In this document: positions 23,785 to 35,041 of the stretch, one piece after another
Numbering within the stretch: position 1 is the first letter of the stretch
How the letters are laid out: every line of letters begins with the position of its first letter
Source of the DNA: an uncultured Microbacterium sp.
GTDB taxonomy: Bacteria; Actinomycetota; Actinomycetes; Actinomycetales; Microbacteriaceae
Length of the DNA stretch: 64,000 bases
Assembly (NCBI GenBank): GCA_913774665.1
Contig: CAJYHN010000001.1
Span: forward strand, 1-64,000
Direction: 5' to 3'
Notes under the pieces: model-generated
What the model saw: only the letters and a program-made list of their open reading frames with translations
Told to the model about the DNA's origin: nothing
The model's database searches: none
Position numbers and translations under genes: made by a program

Positions 23785-25452
23785 ATGCCCTCTCACACCC
23801 CTTCCGGCTTCTCCCGCCGTACTTTCCTCGCCGCAGCGGCCGCCGCGGTCACGACCGCGTCCGCTGCGTCGTCGTTCGGGCCCGCAGCCGCGGCGAGCGC
23901 CGTGGCGGCGACCACACCCACGGCCGTGACCGATCCGAAGGCCCTGCGCTGGCTCGTCTTCGACCATCACGTGCACTCGGTCTACTCGCACGATGCCAAG
24001 TACGCGATGACGACGATCCTCGACCAGGCGCAGCGCTTCGGAGTGGATGCCATCGCCTTCACCGAGCACAGCAACGTCGGCCACGCGAACGTCGGCGGCG
24101 TCTTCAACGCGGCGCGCGAGATCGAGGCGGCACGGACCGCCCGACCCGATCTGCTCGTCTTCCAGGGCCTCGAGTGGTACATCCCGGCCGCCGAGCACGG
24201 CACCGTGCTGGTCGCCCCCGGCCCCCGCGTGACCGAGGTGCTGCGCCGCTTCGAGCTGACCTACGACGGCAAGCTCAACCAGTGGGAGAAGCCCCGACCG
24301 AACACGAGCGACGCCGCCGACTGGCTGCAGCACGCCGTCGACGGGATCTCGTGGCTCGGCCGACAGCGCACGGCGGGCGTGGTCGACGACGTCCTCGTCC
24401 TGGCCAACCACCCGAGCCGTCTCGGTATCGACTCCCCCGGCGAGCTACGCGCGTGGCAGGATGCCGACCCCGACGTCTTCGTCGGCTTCGAGGGGGCACC
24501 GGGGGCGCAGGCCTCGGGTCTCGCGGCGAACACCACCGACCGTTCGCAGCGTGGCGAGTACGAGAACTCCCGCAGCGACTACTCGTTCCCGGGGTTCCCC
24601 GCGACCGCGTACCGGGCGCACGGCGGATTCGACTGGATGACCGCCGTCGTCGGCGGCATGTGGGACGCCCTCTTGAGCGAGGGCCGGCGCTGGTGGATCA
24701 CCACGAACAGCGACCTGCACCTGAAGAACTTCGACAACACCCGCGTGGGCGACTTCCCCACCGGCTCGGGGTGGGACAGCGGGGCCACGCTGGCGAACTT
24801 CAACCGCGCGGGCCGCCGACCCGACCCCGTGTCGACAGCCTCCCCGCAGGGCGGCAGCGACCTGTGGCCGGGCGAGTTCAGCCGCACGCATGTCGGCGCC
24901 ACCGACAAGACGCACACCGCCGTCCTCGACGCCGTGCGCGCGGGACGCATGTGGGTCGACCACGGGCACCTCGTCGCCGGACTCGCGGTCACCCTGCGCG
25001 CCGTCGACGACACCGCCAACACCGCCACACTCGGTGGGACCCTGCGGGTGCCGACGGGCACGAAGATCGAGATCGTCATCGACGTCGAGCCCACCACGGA
25101 GCGCAACTCCGCCGGCATCCTGCCCCGTCTCGCGCACCTCGACGTGATCCGCGGCGAGATCACCGGAGCCGCGAGCGACCGCGACACGATGATCGCGCCC
25201 CGCACGCGCGTCATCGAGCTGCGCGACGTGAGCGACCGCAGCGGTTCGGCGTTCCAGATCGTGATCCCGGTGGGGACCGCCGACGTCGACGGCTACGTGC
25301 GCGTGCGCGGAAGCGACGGCAAGGTGCACGGCACCGGCCCGCGCGGGGCGGACGTCGACCCGCGGGCCCCGCAGCCCCACGCGGCCGGCCAGGGAAACCC
25401 CTGGCTCGACACGTGGCTCTACACGAACCCGATCTTCGTGTCGGTGCGCTGA
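23785..25452 (+). CDS. Tat-exported PHP-domain metal-dependent phosphoesterase-like protein
   Basis: The 555-residue product has a twin-arginine signal FSRRTFLAAAAAAV at residues 9-22. A polymerase-and-histidinol-phosphatase (PHP) fold begins at about residue 58 with FDHHVHSVYSHDAKY, followed by AIAFTEHSNVGH, VFQGLEWYIP, VLANHPSRLG and TNSDLHLKN. These supply the His/Asp/Glu metal ligands expected for the fold. The C-terminal ~150 residues are beta-rich and may bind a ligand. Folding before export through Tat fits a metal enzyme. The substrate is unknown; a phosphoester or phosphonate outside the cell is a guess. Confidence 0.82.
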   Translation: MPSHTPSGFSRRTFLAAAAAAVTTASAASSFGPAAAASAVAATTPTAVTDPKALRWLVFDHHVHSVYSHDAKYAMTTILDQAQRFGVDAIAFTEHSNVGHANVGGVFNAAREIEAARTARPDLLVFQGLEWYIPAAEHGTVLVAPGPRVTEVLRRFELTYDGKLNQWEKPRPNTSDAADWLQHAVDGISWLGRQRTAGVVDDVLVLANHPSRLGIDSPGELRAWQDADPDVFVGFEGAPGAQASGLAANTTDRSQRGEYENSRSDYSFPGFPATAYRAHGGFDWMTAVVGGMWDALLSEGRRWWITTNSDLHLKNFDNTRVGDFPTGSGWDSGATLANFNRAGRRPDPVSTASPQGGSDLWPGEFSRTHVGATDKTHTAVLDAVRAGRMWVDHGHLVAGLAVTLRAVDDTANTATLGGTLRVPTGTKIEIVIDVEPTTERNSAGILPRLAHLDVIRGEITGAASDRDTMIAPRTRVIELRDVSDRSGSAFQIVIPVGTADVDGYVRVRGSDGKVHGTGPRGADVDPRAPQPHAAGQGNPWLDTWLYTNPIFVSVR

Positions 25453-25465
25453 TCGTCGATCGAGG

Positions 25466-25494
25466 ACGGCCCGTTCCCTCCGGGGGCGGGCCGT
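25466..25494. terminator. Convergent hairpin between the PHP gene and the ABC-F gene
   Basis: ACGGCCCG and CGGGCCGT form an 8-bp stem with a 13-nt loop in the 66-bp gap between two convergent genes, so it could act in either direction. Confidence 0.5.
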
Positions 25495-25518
25495 TCGCCG
25501 GTGCAGCGCCCCGAGGGC

Positions 25519-27312
<1,794 letters not shown>

Positions 27313-27497
27313 ATCCGTCCCAGGCTACGCGGTGCTCGGCGGCTGCGAGCGCGCCGGGTTCCGGTATCCGCCCGTCCTTCCCGGACGAGGCGCTCGGGCC
27401 GGTTTCCCCGCGCCGAGACGGCAGTCCGCCGGACGACGGCGGTGCACTCCGACGCCGCCAGGTCGGCGGGGTGCGGTCTCGCGGACGAGAACGACGG

Positions 27498-27527
27498 CGG
27501 GGCCGCCCGGTGGACCGGACGACCCCG
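27498..27527 (-). terminator. Hairpin after the osmoprotectant ABC operon
   Basis: A 13-bp stem with two mismatches and a 4-nt loop (CGGGGCCGCCCGG against CCGGACGACCCCG) lies 15 nt past the stop of the substrate-binding protein gene. Confidence 0.5.
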
Positions 27528-27541
27528 CACGACGGAGAACC

Positions 27542-28459
27542 TCAGAAGCCGTTGGCCGAGAGCCACTCCTTGGCGATGTCGGCGGACGACTTCTGGTCGA
27601 CCGTGGACTCGACGTTCATCGCGACCAGCGCGTCTTCGGTCAGGGCGGCGCTGACCTTGTTGAGCACATCCGACACCTCGGACGCGACGTTCGAGTTGAC
27701 GACCGGCACGACGTTCGACGCCAGGAACAGGCCCTTGGGGTCGGTCAGCGTGAGCAGGTTGTCGGTCTTGATGCGGGGATCGGCCGTGTAGACGTTGGCG
27801 ACCTGGATGGTGCCCGCCACGAGGTCGTCGACCGTGGTCTCGCCCGTGGGCGAGAACTGGACGTTGACACCGTAGGTCGACTGCAGTCCGGCCGGCCCGT
27901 AGGGACGCTCGGCGAGCTCGGCGTTGCCACCGAGCGTCAGGCCCGAGCTCACCTTCGACAGATCGGCGATCGAGGTGAGGCCGTTGGCGTCGGCGAAGGC
28001 CTTCGTCACGGTGTACGAGTCCTGGTCGGTGGCCTGCGACTGGTCGAGGACCTCGAGGCCCTGGGGCAGAGCCGCCGGCAGAGCCGCGTAGACGTCGTCG
28101 GACGTGCGAGCGGTGGTGTCCTTCTCGAAGAACTGCAGCAGGTTGCCGGTGTACTCGGGGAACACCGAGACGGTGCCGTCCTCGAGCAGCGGGATGTACG
28201 CGTCGCGCTGACCGATCTGGAACTGGCGCTTCACGGTCTTGCCCGCGCCCTCGAGCGCCTGAGCGTAGATCTCGGCGATGATCTCGTTCGAGTAGTAGGC
28301 CTGCGAGCCGACGACGATCGTGTCGGACGACGCCGAGGCGTCACCGCCGCCGTTGCTGAGGGGGTCGCTCGATCCCCCGCTGCAACCGGCGAAGGCGAGG
28401 GAGGCGACCGCGAGGCCTGCGACGAGGCCGAGGCCCTTCTTGGTTCGTGCTGTGAACAT
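27542..28459 (-). CDS. Osmoprotectant ABC transporter substrate-binding lipoprotein
   Basis: This 305-residue OpuBC/ProX-type binding protein has a signal with lipobox FAGC near residue 26. The ligand-binding fold begins with IVVGSQAYYSNEIIAEIYAQ and continues through VFPEYTGNLLQFF, PYGPAGLQSTYGV and ANVYTADPRI. This family binds glycine betaine, choline or related quaternary amines; the exact ligand cannot be read here. It is the last gene of a DUF427-ATPase-permease-permease-binding protein operon. Confidence 0.9.
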   Translation of the reverse strand: MFTARTKKGLGLVAGLAVASLAFAGCSGGSSDPLSNGGGDASASSDTIVVGSQAYYSNEIIAEIYAQALEGAGKTVKRQFQIGQRDAYIPLLEDGTVSVFPEYTGNLLQFFEKDTTARTSDDVYAALPAALPQGLEVLDQSQATDQDSYTVTKAFADANGLTSIADLSKVSSGLTLGGNAELAERPYGPAGLQSTYGVNVQFSPTGETTVDDLVAGTIQVANVYTADPRIKTDNLLTLTDPKGLFLASNVVPVVNSNVASEVSDVLNKVSAALTEDALVAMNVESTVDQKSSADIAKEWLSANGF

Positions 28460-28497
28460 GGGTGCTCTCTTTTCTGGTGATTCGGGAATCGGGTGGG

Positions 28498-29259
28498 TCA
28501 GGGGGTCGCCGGGGGCACTGCGGGCGCCCCCACGGCGAGGGCTTCCGCGCGGCGCTGACGAGCAGAACGCGGCTGCGGCTGGGCGGATCCCGCGGCTCGG
28601 ATGCCACGGGGGACGACGAGATGCTGAAGAAGGGCGAAGAGGCCGTCGATCACCAGCGCGAGGACGGCGACGAGGATCGCCCCGCCGATCAGGATGTCGA
28701 AACGACGGAGCGGGATCGCGGCGATGATGTACTGGCCGAGCCCACCGAGACCGATGTACGCCGCGATCGTGACCGTGGCGAGGACCTGCAGGGTCGCCGC
28801 GCGAATGCCTCCGACGAGCAGCGGCAACCCGAGCGGCACCTCGATGCGCCACAGGATCTGCGACTCGGTCATCCCCATCGATCGACCCGCGTCGATCACG
28901 CGGCGGTCGATCGCCTCGAACCCGGTGTAGGCCCCGGCGAGGAGGGAGGGGATGGCGAGGACCACGAACGAGATGATCGCCGCCTCCGGCTTGTGCAGCA
29001 CACCGAGAAGGAGGGTCAGCAGGATGAGCAGACCGAACGACGGGATGGCGCGAGCGGCGCCCGAGATGGCGACGGCCGTCTCGCGACCCTTGCCGGTGTG
29101 GCCGATGTACCACCCCAGCGGTATGGCGATGGCGCCGGCGATGAGCACGGCGACGACCGTGTACAGCAACTGCACGCCGATCGCGAGGGGGATGGCGTCG
29201 AACCCTCGACCAGGGTCGCCCGAGAAGATCCACGCGATCGCGTCGCCGACGAGGTTCAT
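28498..29259 (-). CDS. Osmoprotectant ABC transporter permease
   Basis: This 253-residue membrane protein of the OpuCB/ProW type has about six helices and the cytosolic coupling motif EAIDRRVIDAGRSMGMTESQILWRIEVPLGLP. Other family segments are IPLGWYIGHTG, RAIPSFGLLILL and LVGGIRAATLQVLATVTIAAYIG. The ATG overlaps the stop of the second permease (ATGA). A long basic C-terminal tail of about 35 residues extends beyond the core. Confidence 0.92.
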   Translation of the reverse strand: MNLVGDAIAWIFSGDPGRGFDAIPLAIGVQLLYTVVAVLIAGAIAIPLGWYIGHTGKGRETAVAISGAARAIPSFGLLILLTLLLGVLHKPEAAIISFVVLAIPSLLAGAYTGFEAIDRRVIDAGRSMGMTESQILWRIEVPLGLPLLVGGIRAATLQVLATVTIAAYIGLGGLGQYIIAAIPLRRFDILIGGAILVAVLALVIDGLFALLQHLVVPRGIRAAGSAQPQPRSARQRRAEALAVGAPAVPPATP

Positions 29260-29936
29260 GCCTTCACCAACGTCCGGTTGGCCTGCCGTGAGACGGTCTT
29301 CGCCCCGCGTGTCCACGGCATGAGCAGACGACCCGCGATCACGAGCAACAGGTCGATCACGAGGGCGAGCACGACGACCGCCACGACGCCCGCGAAGACC
29401 TCGGGGATGATGCGCCGCTGAAGACCGTTCGTGAACAGATAGCCGATGTTCTGGATGCCGACGAGGATGCCGACCGTGGCCAGGGCGATCGTGCTCGCCG
29501 AGGCGACGCGGAGACCTGCCAGCACGACGGGACCGGCCAGGGGGAATTCGACAGCCCAGAAGCGCCGGAAGGAGCCGTAGCCGATGGCCGTGGACGCTTG
29601 GCGCACCCCGGCATCCACCGAATCGAGACCGTCGGCGACCGCACGGACGAGGATCGCGACGGCGTAGATGGCCAGGGCGACGATGAGGTTCGTCTCGCTG
29701 ACGATGCTGTACCAGCCGGTGACGACGGGAACGAGGATCAGCAGGGCCAGCGACGGGATCGTGTAGAGCAGACCGGTGATCGTGATGACGCCGCTGCGCA
29801 CGAGCCGATAGCGCCATGCGACCCAGCCGAGCGGAACGCTCAACACGAAGCCCGCGAGCAACGCGACGATGCTCTGGCGCAGGTGGATCAGCGTCAGTTC
29901 CCCGATGAGGTCGAGATTGTTGCCTACCCAATTCAC
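29256..29936 (-). CDS. Osmoprotectant ABC transporter permease
   Basis: This 226-residue permease is paralogous to its neighbour. Visible family features are LIHLRQSIVALLAGFVLSVPLG, the YTIPSLALLILVP segment, the coupling motif DSVDAGVRQASTAIGYGSFRRFWAVEFPLAGP, and LRVASASTIALATVGILVG. The GTG start at 29936 overlaps the ATPase stop (GTGA), giving a translationally coupled ATPase-permease-permease series. The two permeases probably form a heterodimer, as in OpuC-type systems. Confidence 0.92.
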   Translation of the reverse strand: MNWVGNNLDLIGELTLIHLRQSIVALLAGFVLSVPLGWVAWRYRLVRSGVITITGLLYTIPSLALLILVPVVTGWYSIVSETNLIVALAIYAVAILVRAVADGLDSVDAGVRQASTAIGYGSFRRFWAVEFPLAGPVVLAGLRVASASTIALATVGILVGIQNIGYLFTNGLQRRIIPEVFAGVVAVVVLALVIDLLLVIAGRLLMPWTRGAKTVSRQANRTLVKA

Positions 29937-30757
29937 GGGTGGGAGTCCTCCACGAGCGCACCCTGCGTGCGACCCTCGGCATCGACGACGACCGTCCCGG
30001 TCGGGGTCTGCTTCAGGTGCAGCGCGCGCTTTCCCTTCACCGCTCCGATGAAACTCGCGACGAAGTCGCTGGCGGGGTTCTCGACGATCTCGCTCGGCGT
30101 ACCGACCTGGGCGATCTTCGCGCCCTTCTCGAGAATGACGACCTGGTCGCCGAGGAGGAACGCCTCGTCGATGTCGTGCGTGACGAAGACGATGGTCTTG
30201 CCGATCTCGCTCTGCAGCCGGATGAGTTCCTGCTGCAGTTCGTCGCGCACGATCGGGTCGACCGCGCCGAAGGGCTCGTCCATGAGCAGGATGTTCGGAT
30301 CGGCGGCGAGCCCGCGGGCCACGCCCACGCGCTGCTGCTGCCCGCCCGAGAGCTGGCTCGGGTAGCGGTCGGCCATGGCGGTGTCGAGACCGACGGTCGC
30401 CATGAGCTCGAGGGCACGCGTGCGGGCGGCCTTGCGGCTCTGGCCCTGGAGCACGGGAACGGTCGAGATGTTGTCGGCCACGGTGAAGTGCGGCAGCAGA
30501 CCCGAGTTCTGCATGACGTAGCCGATGCTGCGACGCAACTGCACCGCGGGCTTGCCGCCGATGTCGGCACCGTCGATGGAGATCGTGCCCGATGAGGGCT
30601 CGACCATGCGGTTGATCATCCGCAGCAGAGTCGTCTTGCCGCAACCGGACGAGCCCACGAAGACCGTGGTCTTGCGAGACGGGATGACGAGGTGGAAGTC
30701 GTCGACGGCGCGGGTGCCGTCAGGGAAGACCTTGGAGACGGCCGAGAACTCGATCAT
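29933..30757 (-). CDS. Osmoprotectant ABC transporter ATP-binding protein
   Basis: The 274-residue ATPase has Walker A VGSSGCGKTTLLR (about residues 35-47), Q-loop MQNSGLLPHFTV, signature LSGGQQQRVGVARGLA, Walker B LLMDEPFGAVDP and switch VTHDIDEAFLLGD, matching ProV/OpuCA. The C-terminus lacks a full pair of CBS domains; only about 50 residues follow the ABC core, so the ionic-strength sensing module of classical OpuA/ProV is missing or reduced. It is cotranscribed with the permeases and lies 14 bp after a DUF427 gene. Confidence 0.94.
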   Translation of the reverse strand: MIEFSAVSKVFPDGTRAVDDFHLVIPSRKTTVFVGSSGCGKTTLLRMINRMVEPSSGTISIDGADIGGKPAVQLRRSIGYVMQNSGLLPHFTVADNISTVPVLQGQSRKAARTRALELMATVGLDTAMADRYPSQLSGGQQQRVGVARGLAADPNILLMDEPFGAVDPIVRDELQQELIRLQSEIGKTIVFVTHDIDEAFLLGDQVVILEKGAKIAQVGTPSEIVENPASDFVASFIGAVKGKRALHLKQTPTGTVVVDAEGRTQGALVEDSHP

Positions 30758-30771
30758 GTGTTCACCCGACC

Positions 30772-31074
30772 TCAGTCGGAGACCACGACCTTCCGGTCGA
30801 ACGCGACGAAGCCGGCGAAGTCCTTGCCCACTCGTTCCACGGCTCCCGGGTAGAGGTCGGGGTACGACCACGCGCCGTCGGTCAGCTCGGCACCGTCGAG
30901 CGAGACGTTCCAGTACTGGGCGGCCCCCTTCCAGGGGCAGGTGTACGGGGTGGGGCTCTCGTGCAGCGCGCCCGCGCGGACGGACTGCGGCGGGAAGTAC
31001 CAGTTCCCCTCGATCGAGGCCAGGTCGTCGCGGTCTGCTTCGGCGATGACGACGCCGTCGAGCACTGCCTTCAT
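30772..31074 (-). CDS. DUF427-family small protein
   Basis: This 100-residue protein contains family features: a basic-acidic N-terminal strand MKAVLDGVVIAEAD, EGNWYFPPQSVR, the strongly conserved YTCPWKGAAQYWNV containing a Cys, and AWSYPDLYPGAVERVGKDFAGFVAFDR at the C-terminus. DUF427 proteins form a small beta fold of uncertain role. The ATG has AAGGGGG upstream. It is 14 bp upstream of the ABC ATPase gene and probably cotranscribed with it. Confidence 0.88.
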   Translation of the reverse strand: MKAVLDGVVIAEADRDDLASIEGNWYFPPQSVRAGALHESPTPYTCPWKGAAQYWNVSLDGAELTDGAWSYPDLYPGAVERVGKDFAGFVAFDRKVVVSD

Positions 31075-31208
31075 GGGAACCCCCTTCGTGGCGCCCCGCG
31101 GGCACAGCGCCCAGCGGTGACGGATCACCTATCACGAGGCTAACCAGATGGCGCGCCGGAAAAGCGCAGATTGCCCCGTGTGACGACCTGGGCTATGGTG
31201 CGGCGCTG

Positions 31209-32141
31209 TCACACCACACGCGCGCCCGGCACGGGGCCGTGCACGTGCAGAGCGACGAGGCCCGCGGCGCTGAGGGTGACCTGCAGGTCGATCGCGGATG
31301 ATTCGTCGGCGGCCAGAAATGCCAGGGTCGGGCCGGATCCCGACACGATCCCGGCCAGCGCGCCCGAACTCTCTCCGCGTTCGAGGACGCGGGCGAGGTC
31401 GGGACGCAGGTGCAGGGCCGGCGCCTGGAGGTCGTTGCGAAGGGTCGCGGCGAGCATCCCCGCATCCCCCTGACGCAGAGCGTGCAGGACGTCGCGGTCC
31501 ACCGCGGGAACGCGGGGCGCCGGCCCGATGTCGACGGCGTGGCGGCGACGGTGCGCATCGAGCTCGCCATAGACGACGGGGGTCGACATGCCCGTGTCGT
31601 TCGGCACCAGCACCCAATCGAAGCGCCCGCGCGCGAGCGCCGGGCTCAGCTGATCGCCGCGACCTGTCCCCACGGCGGTTCCCCCGAGCAGGGCGAAGGG
31701 CACGTCGGCGCCGAGGCGAGCGGCCAAGCGGACGAGCTCGCTCGTCGGCATCCCGAGCCCCCAGAGGGCATCGCACGCGACGAGCGCGGCGGCCGCGTCG
31801 GCGGAACCGCCGCCCATGCCGCCCGCGACGGGGACGGCCTTGCGCACGGAGAGGTGGGCACCGCGGTCGATGCCCGCGGTCTGCGCCAGGAGTCGAGCCG
31901 CGCGGACGGCGAGGTTGCGATCGTCCGTGGGGACGCCCTCGATGTCGACCGGACCGCGCGCCGAGACCTCGATCGTGATCTCGTCCGCGGGCGTCGCGAC
32001 CATCTCTTCGTAGAGGGAGACCGCCTGGAACGCCGTGGCGAGTTCGTGGTACCCGTCGTCCTGGACGTCGCCCACCTCGAGGAAGACGTTGATCTTGCCG
32101 GGGGCGCGGACGCGGACGGATGCCGGAGCGTGCACACTCAT
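31209..32141 (-). CDS. ispE: 4-diphosphocytidyl-2-C-methyl-D-erythritol kinase
   Basis: IspE catalyses the ATP-dependent phosphorylation step in the MEP isoprenoid pathway. The 310-residue GHMP kinase has [22 protein letters not shown] at the N-terminus, the ATP-binding glycine loop [18 protein letters not shown] (about residues 104-121), and the C-terminal GHMP motif [14 protein letters not shown]. Length is normal. In most actinobacteria ispE directly follows rsmA; here about 2.9 kb with Stealth and metallophosphoesterase genes separate them. No clear Shine-Dalgarno is seen before the ATG. Confidence 0.96.
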   Translation of the reverse strand: MSVHAPASVRVRAPGKINVFLEVGDVQDDGYHELATAFQAVSLYEEMVATPADEITIEVSARGPVDIEGVPTDDRNLAVRAARLLAQTAGIDRGAHLSVRKAVPVAGGMGGGSADAAAALVACDALWGLGMPTSELVRLAARLGADVPFALLGGTAVGTGRGDQLSPALARGRFDWVLVPNDTGMSTPVVYGELDAHRRRHAVDIGPAPRVPAVDRDVLHALRQGDAGMLAATLRNDLQAPALHLRPDLARVLERGESSGALAGIVSGSGPTLAFLAADESSAIDLQVTLSAAGLVALHVHGPVPGARVV

Positions 32142-32340
32142 CGGGGCGACCGCCGTCCTGCGCGCCGGGGGCTCTCACCGTGTGCGAAACTGGAACGTCG
32201 GTCTGCTTCCCGCCGTCGCTCGCAAGGCGGTACGGGGAGGTCCAGGCCGGAGCGAGCGATCTGAGTCACTCTTCGACAGTAGTGCTCCGCTCCCCGTCGT
32301 TCGGCGCTGAGGCCGAAACGTCTTCGTAACCCCGGAACCA

Positions 32341-32346
32341 TACGGT
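32341..32346 (+). promoter_or_regulatory. Candidate -10 box of the Stealth gene
   Basis: TACGGT lies 36 nt before the ATG at 32383. The leader would contain AGGAGG at 32373-32378, a strong ribosome-binding site, so this gene is not leaderless. Confidence 0.35.
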
Positions 32347-32382
32347 GACCGGATCCCATGCACCCACCCCTCAGGAGGCAGA

Positions 32383-33963
32383 ATGCGCCCGATGGTCCCC
32401 CTGTCGATCGACACCGACCCCTGGCGCGCCCTGCTGTCCCGGTCCGACATCCGCATGCACGACGGCATCCTGCACGTCGTCGACGACTCCTCGACGCCCG
32501 CGATGGCCGAGCGCGACGATCTGCTCACCGCGGCGTCCGCGATCGAAGCGGCCGGTGTGAAGGTGCTCCTCGTGCGCGACGCGAACCGTCGCCCCAAGCT
32601 CGTCGTCGACACGGCGGATGCCGAGGCGGCGCTCACCGCGCTGCGCGACCCCGAGCTGGGCCCGGTGTACCTCAAGGCCCGCGGCGAAGACCCCGTACCC
32701 GCGCACAGCGTGCACCCGGCGCCCGGCTCGGTCCAGGCCTACGCGGTGTTCCGCCCCCGCACTTCGACCGAGGGGTCGTACCGCTACGGCGCCTCTCTCG
32801 CTCCGCGACTCGAGCTGTGGCGCTTCGGCGAGAAGAACATCGAGGCCCCGCGCCCGAGCGCCCTCACCCGCCGCAAATTCGCCGCGGCCGACCTCGACCT
32901 GGTCGAGGTGGAACGGTACGGACGGCGGTGGATGACCGTCTCGGGAATGTTCGACCCGCACCCCAACGAGTTCACGGCCGACGTCGACATGGTGTTCTCG
33001 TGGGTCGACGGCTCGTCGAGCGAGTTCCAGCGCCAGCGTGCCGCGCGCATGAAGGGCTACGTCGTCGGCGACGGCGACGACAACGCCGCTCGCTACCGCC
33101 AGGTCGACGAGCTGCGCTACGCGCTGCGCAGCGTGCACATGTACGCGCCGTGGGTGCGCCGCATCTTCATCGCGACCGACTCCCCGACCCCCGAGTGGCT
33201 CGCCGACCACCCCCAGGTGACGATCGTGCGCAGCGAGGAGTTCTTCGCCGATCCCTCGGTTCTTCCGACGCACAACTCCCACGCCGTCGAGGCGCAGCTG
33301 CACCGCATCCCGGGTCTGGCCGAGCACTTCCTGTACAGCAACGACGACATGTTCTTCGGCCGCCCCGTCACCCCCGAGCTCTTCTTCAGCGGCGGCGGGG
33401 TCAGCCGGTTCGTCGAGAGCGGTGTCCGCATCGGCAGCGGCCCCGCGCACGTCGGGCGCTCGGGCCACGACAACGGTCTGCGCGTCAACCGCGCGCTGCT
33501 GAAGGAACGCTTCGGCCGGGTCATCACGCTCGACCTCGAGCACTGCGCCACTCCGTTGCGTCGCTCGGTGGCGTTCGAGCTCGAGCAGGAGTTCGCCGAG
33601 GACTACGCCCGCACCGCCGCGAGCCGGTTCCGTTCGGCCACCGACATCTCGGTGACGAACAGCCTGTACCACTACTACGCACTGGCGACCGGACGCGCGA
33701 TCATCACGACCGAGCCGCGCACGCGGTACGTGCAGACCACGCAGCTCGACTCGCTGCGCACCATGGAGCGCCTGGTCTCGCGCCGCGACACCGACATGTT
33801 CTGCCTCAACGACGGCAGCGTGCCCGAGATCCCCGAAGAGGTGCGCGTCCCCGCGCTCCGGGCGTGCCTCGAGCGCTACTTCCCGATCGCCGCCCCGTGG
33901 GAGAAAACCTCGCTCAGCGAAGGATCGGCAGCGGCGTCGTCGGCGGCGACACCGGTCCGCTGA
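32383..33963 (+). CDS. Stealth-family hexose-1-phosphate transferase
   Basis: This 526-residue cytosolic protein has the four Stealth conserved regions in order. CR1 is [12 protein letters not shown] (about residue 205). CR2 is [28 protein letters not shown] (about 240-267). CR3 is [18 protein letters not shown] followed by YSNDDMFFG (about 305-330). CR4 is in the C-terminal third. Stealth enzymes transfer sugar 1-phosphates to build phosphate-linked capsular or cell-wall glycans. The first ~200 residues are a specific N-terminal domain also seen in actinobacterial members. Its 3' end overlaps the convergent metallophosphoesterase by 50 bp. No glycan-synthesis cluster accompanies it here. Confidence 0.9.
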   Translation: MRPMVPLSIDTDPWRALLSRSDIRMHDGILHVVDDSSTPAMAERDDLLTAASAIEAAGVKVLLVRDANRRPKLVVDTADAEAALTALRDPELGPVYLKARGEDPVPAHSVHPAPGSVQAYAVFRPRTSTEGSYRYGASLAPRLELWRFGEKNIEAPRPSALTRRKFAAADLDLVEVERYGRRWMTVSGMFDPHPNEFTADVDMVFSWVDGSSSEFQRQRAARMKGYVVGDGDDNAARYRQVDELRYALRSVHMYAPWVRRIFIATDSPTPEWLADHPQVTIVRSEEFFADPSVLPTHNSHAVEAQLHRIPGLAEHFLYSNDDMFFGRPVTPELFFSGGGVSRFVESGVRIGSGPAHVGRSGHDNGLRVNRALLKERFGRVITLDLEHCATPLRRSVAFELEQEFAEDYARTAASRFRSATDISVTNSLYHYYALATGRAIITTEPRTRYVQTTQLDSLRTMERLVSRRDTDMFCLNDGSVPEIPEEVRVPALRACLERYFPIAAPWEKTSLSEGSAAASSAATPVR

Positions 33964-34849
33964 ACGCCCGCGACGTCGGGACGACGATCCCGGCGTCGCG
34001 CAGTCGACGCTGGGACTCCTCGGCATCCACGTACTGGAGCGCCGCGCTGGCGGCCAGGGGCACGACCGAGTGCACCACCGTGTCGTCGTAGACGTGCACG
34101 ATGTTGAAGCCCTGGGCCGCGTCCTGAGGGCGCGTCCCGCCGACCGGGACCATGAGGTCCTGCGTGTAGCAGGTGGCGGATGCCACGGACACGGGGATTC
34201 CGGCGAAGGTGGCGAACGTGGAGTAGTGCAGGTGACCCGCGAGGATCGCGCGCACGTCGCTGCCGCGCAGCACCGCCGCGAGGCTCCGCTGGTCGCGCAG
34301 TTCGACGGAGGCGGCGAGGTCGAGCACGCTGGGCACGGGCGGGTGGTGCATCGCGAGGATCGTGCCGAGCGGGGCCGGCGTCGCCAGCACCTCGGTGAGC
34401 CACTCGAGCTGCGCGTCGGTGACCTCGCCGTGATGCGCCCCGGGCACCGAGGTGTCGAGGGTCACGATGCGCAGGCCGTCGAACTCGTCGACGCGGTCCA
34501 CCGGGGCGGTCGCCTCGGCGTCGTCACCGGGGAGCAGCCGCGAGCGGAAGGCCGCACGGTCGTCGTGGTTGCCCATCACCCACACCACACGGGTCTGCAG
34601 GCGCTCGGCGAGCGGCTCGACGAGCGCGCGGACGCGATCGTACGCGTCGGTTTCACCGAAGTCGGCGAGGTCGCCGGTGAAGACGAGGGCGTTCGGTCGG
34701 ATCCCCGACGCTTCGATCGCCTCGACCGCGCGGGCGAGGTAGGCCTCGGAGTCGACGTCGTCGTAGAGCGGCGCACCGCCGGCTCGGAGATGGGTGTCGC
34801 TCAGGTGGAGCAGCACACGTTCGGCCCGGGGGTACTCGGCGTAGCGCAT
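33914..34849 (-). CDS. Calcineurin-like metallophosphoesterase (CpdA-type)
   Basis: This 311-residue protein has the class III phosphodiesterase metal-site series: LLHLSDTHL near residue 15, [11 protein letters not shown] near 58, VWVMGNHDD near 93, AMHHPPVP near 168 and LAGHLHYS near 207. These five motifs supply all dimetal ligands. The family includes 3',5'-cAMP phosphodiesterases and related phosphoesterases; the true substrate is unknown. Its last 50 bp are antisense to the end of the Stealth gene, so expression of one may affect the other. Confidence 0.88.
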   Translation of the reverse strand: MRYAEYPRAERVLLHLSDTHLRAGGAPLYDDVDSEAYLARAVEAIEASGIRPNALVFTGDLADFGETDAYDRVRALVEPLAERLQTRVVWVMGNHDDRAAFRSRLLPGDDAEATAPVDRVDEFDGLRIVTLDTSVPGAHHGEVTDAQLEWLTEVLATPAPLGTILAMHHPPVPSVLDLAASVELRDQRSLAAVLRGSDVRAILAGHLHYSTFATFAGIPVSVASATCYTQDLMVPVGGTRPQDAAQGFNIVHVYDDTVVHSVVPLAASAALQYVDAEESQRRLRDAGIVVPTSRAFSGPVSPPTTPLPILR

Positions 34850-34978
34850 CTCGATCCTCTCGGGCCGTCGGGTACGACCTCGTCACCGGCGTGATGCTCC
34901 CGGTTGGCTCGAAATGTTACAGACATGTTTCGGGAACGCGTGATGAACACGGCAGGAATTCACCCCGCGCGTGGTCTC

Positions 34979-34996
34979 AAAAAGGCGTGAGTCGCC
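34979..34996 (-). terminator. Intrinsic terminator of rsmA
   Basis: On the minus strand GGCG-ACTCA-CGCC is followed at once by TTTTTG, a compact classical terminator 35 nt after the rsmA stop. Confidence 0.7.
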
Positions 34997-35041
34997 GAGG
35001 AGTGTCGCGTGGGCGCTGCCCGACGCGAGCTCACTCCTCGG
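34995..35041. repeat. Nested hairpin across the rsmA stop codon
   Basis: CCGAGGAGTG pairs with CACTCCTCGG (10 bp); inside it TCGCGT pairs with ACGCGA and GGGC pairs with GCCC, with only a 3-nt loop and small bulges. The right arm is the last codons of rsmA, so the 3' coding end takes part in the structure directly before the terminator. Confidence 0.6.
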
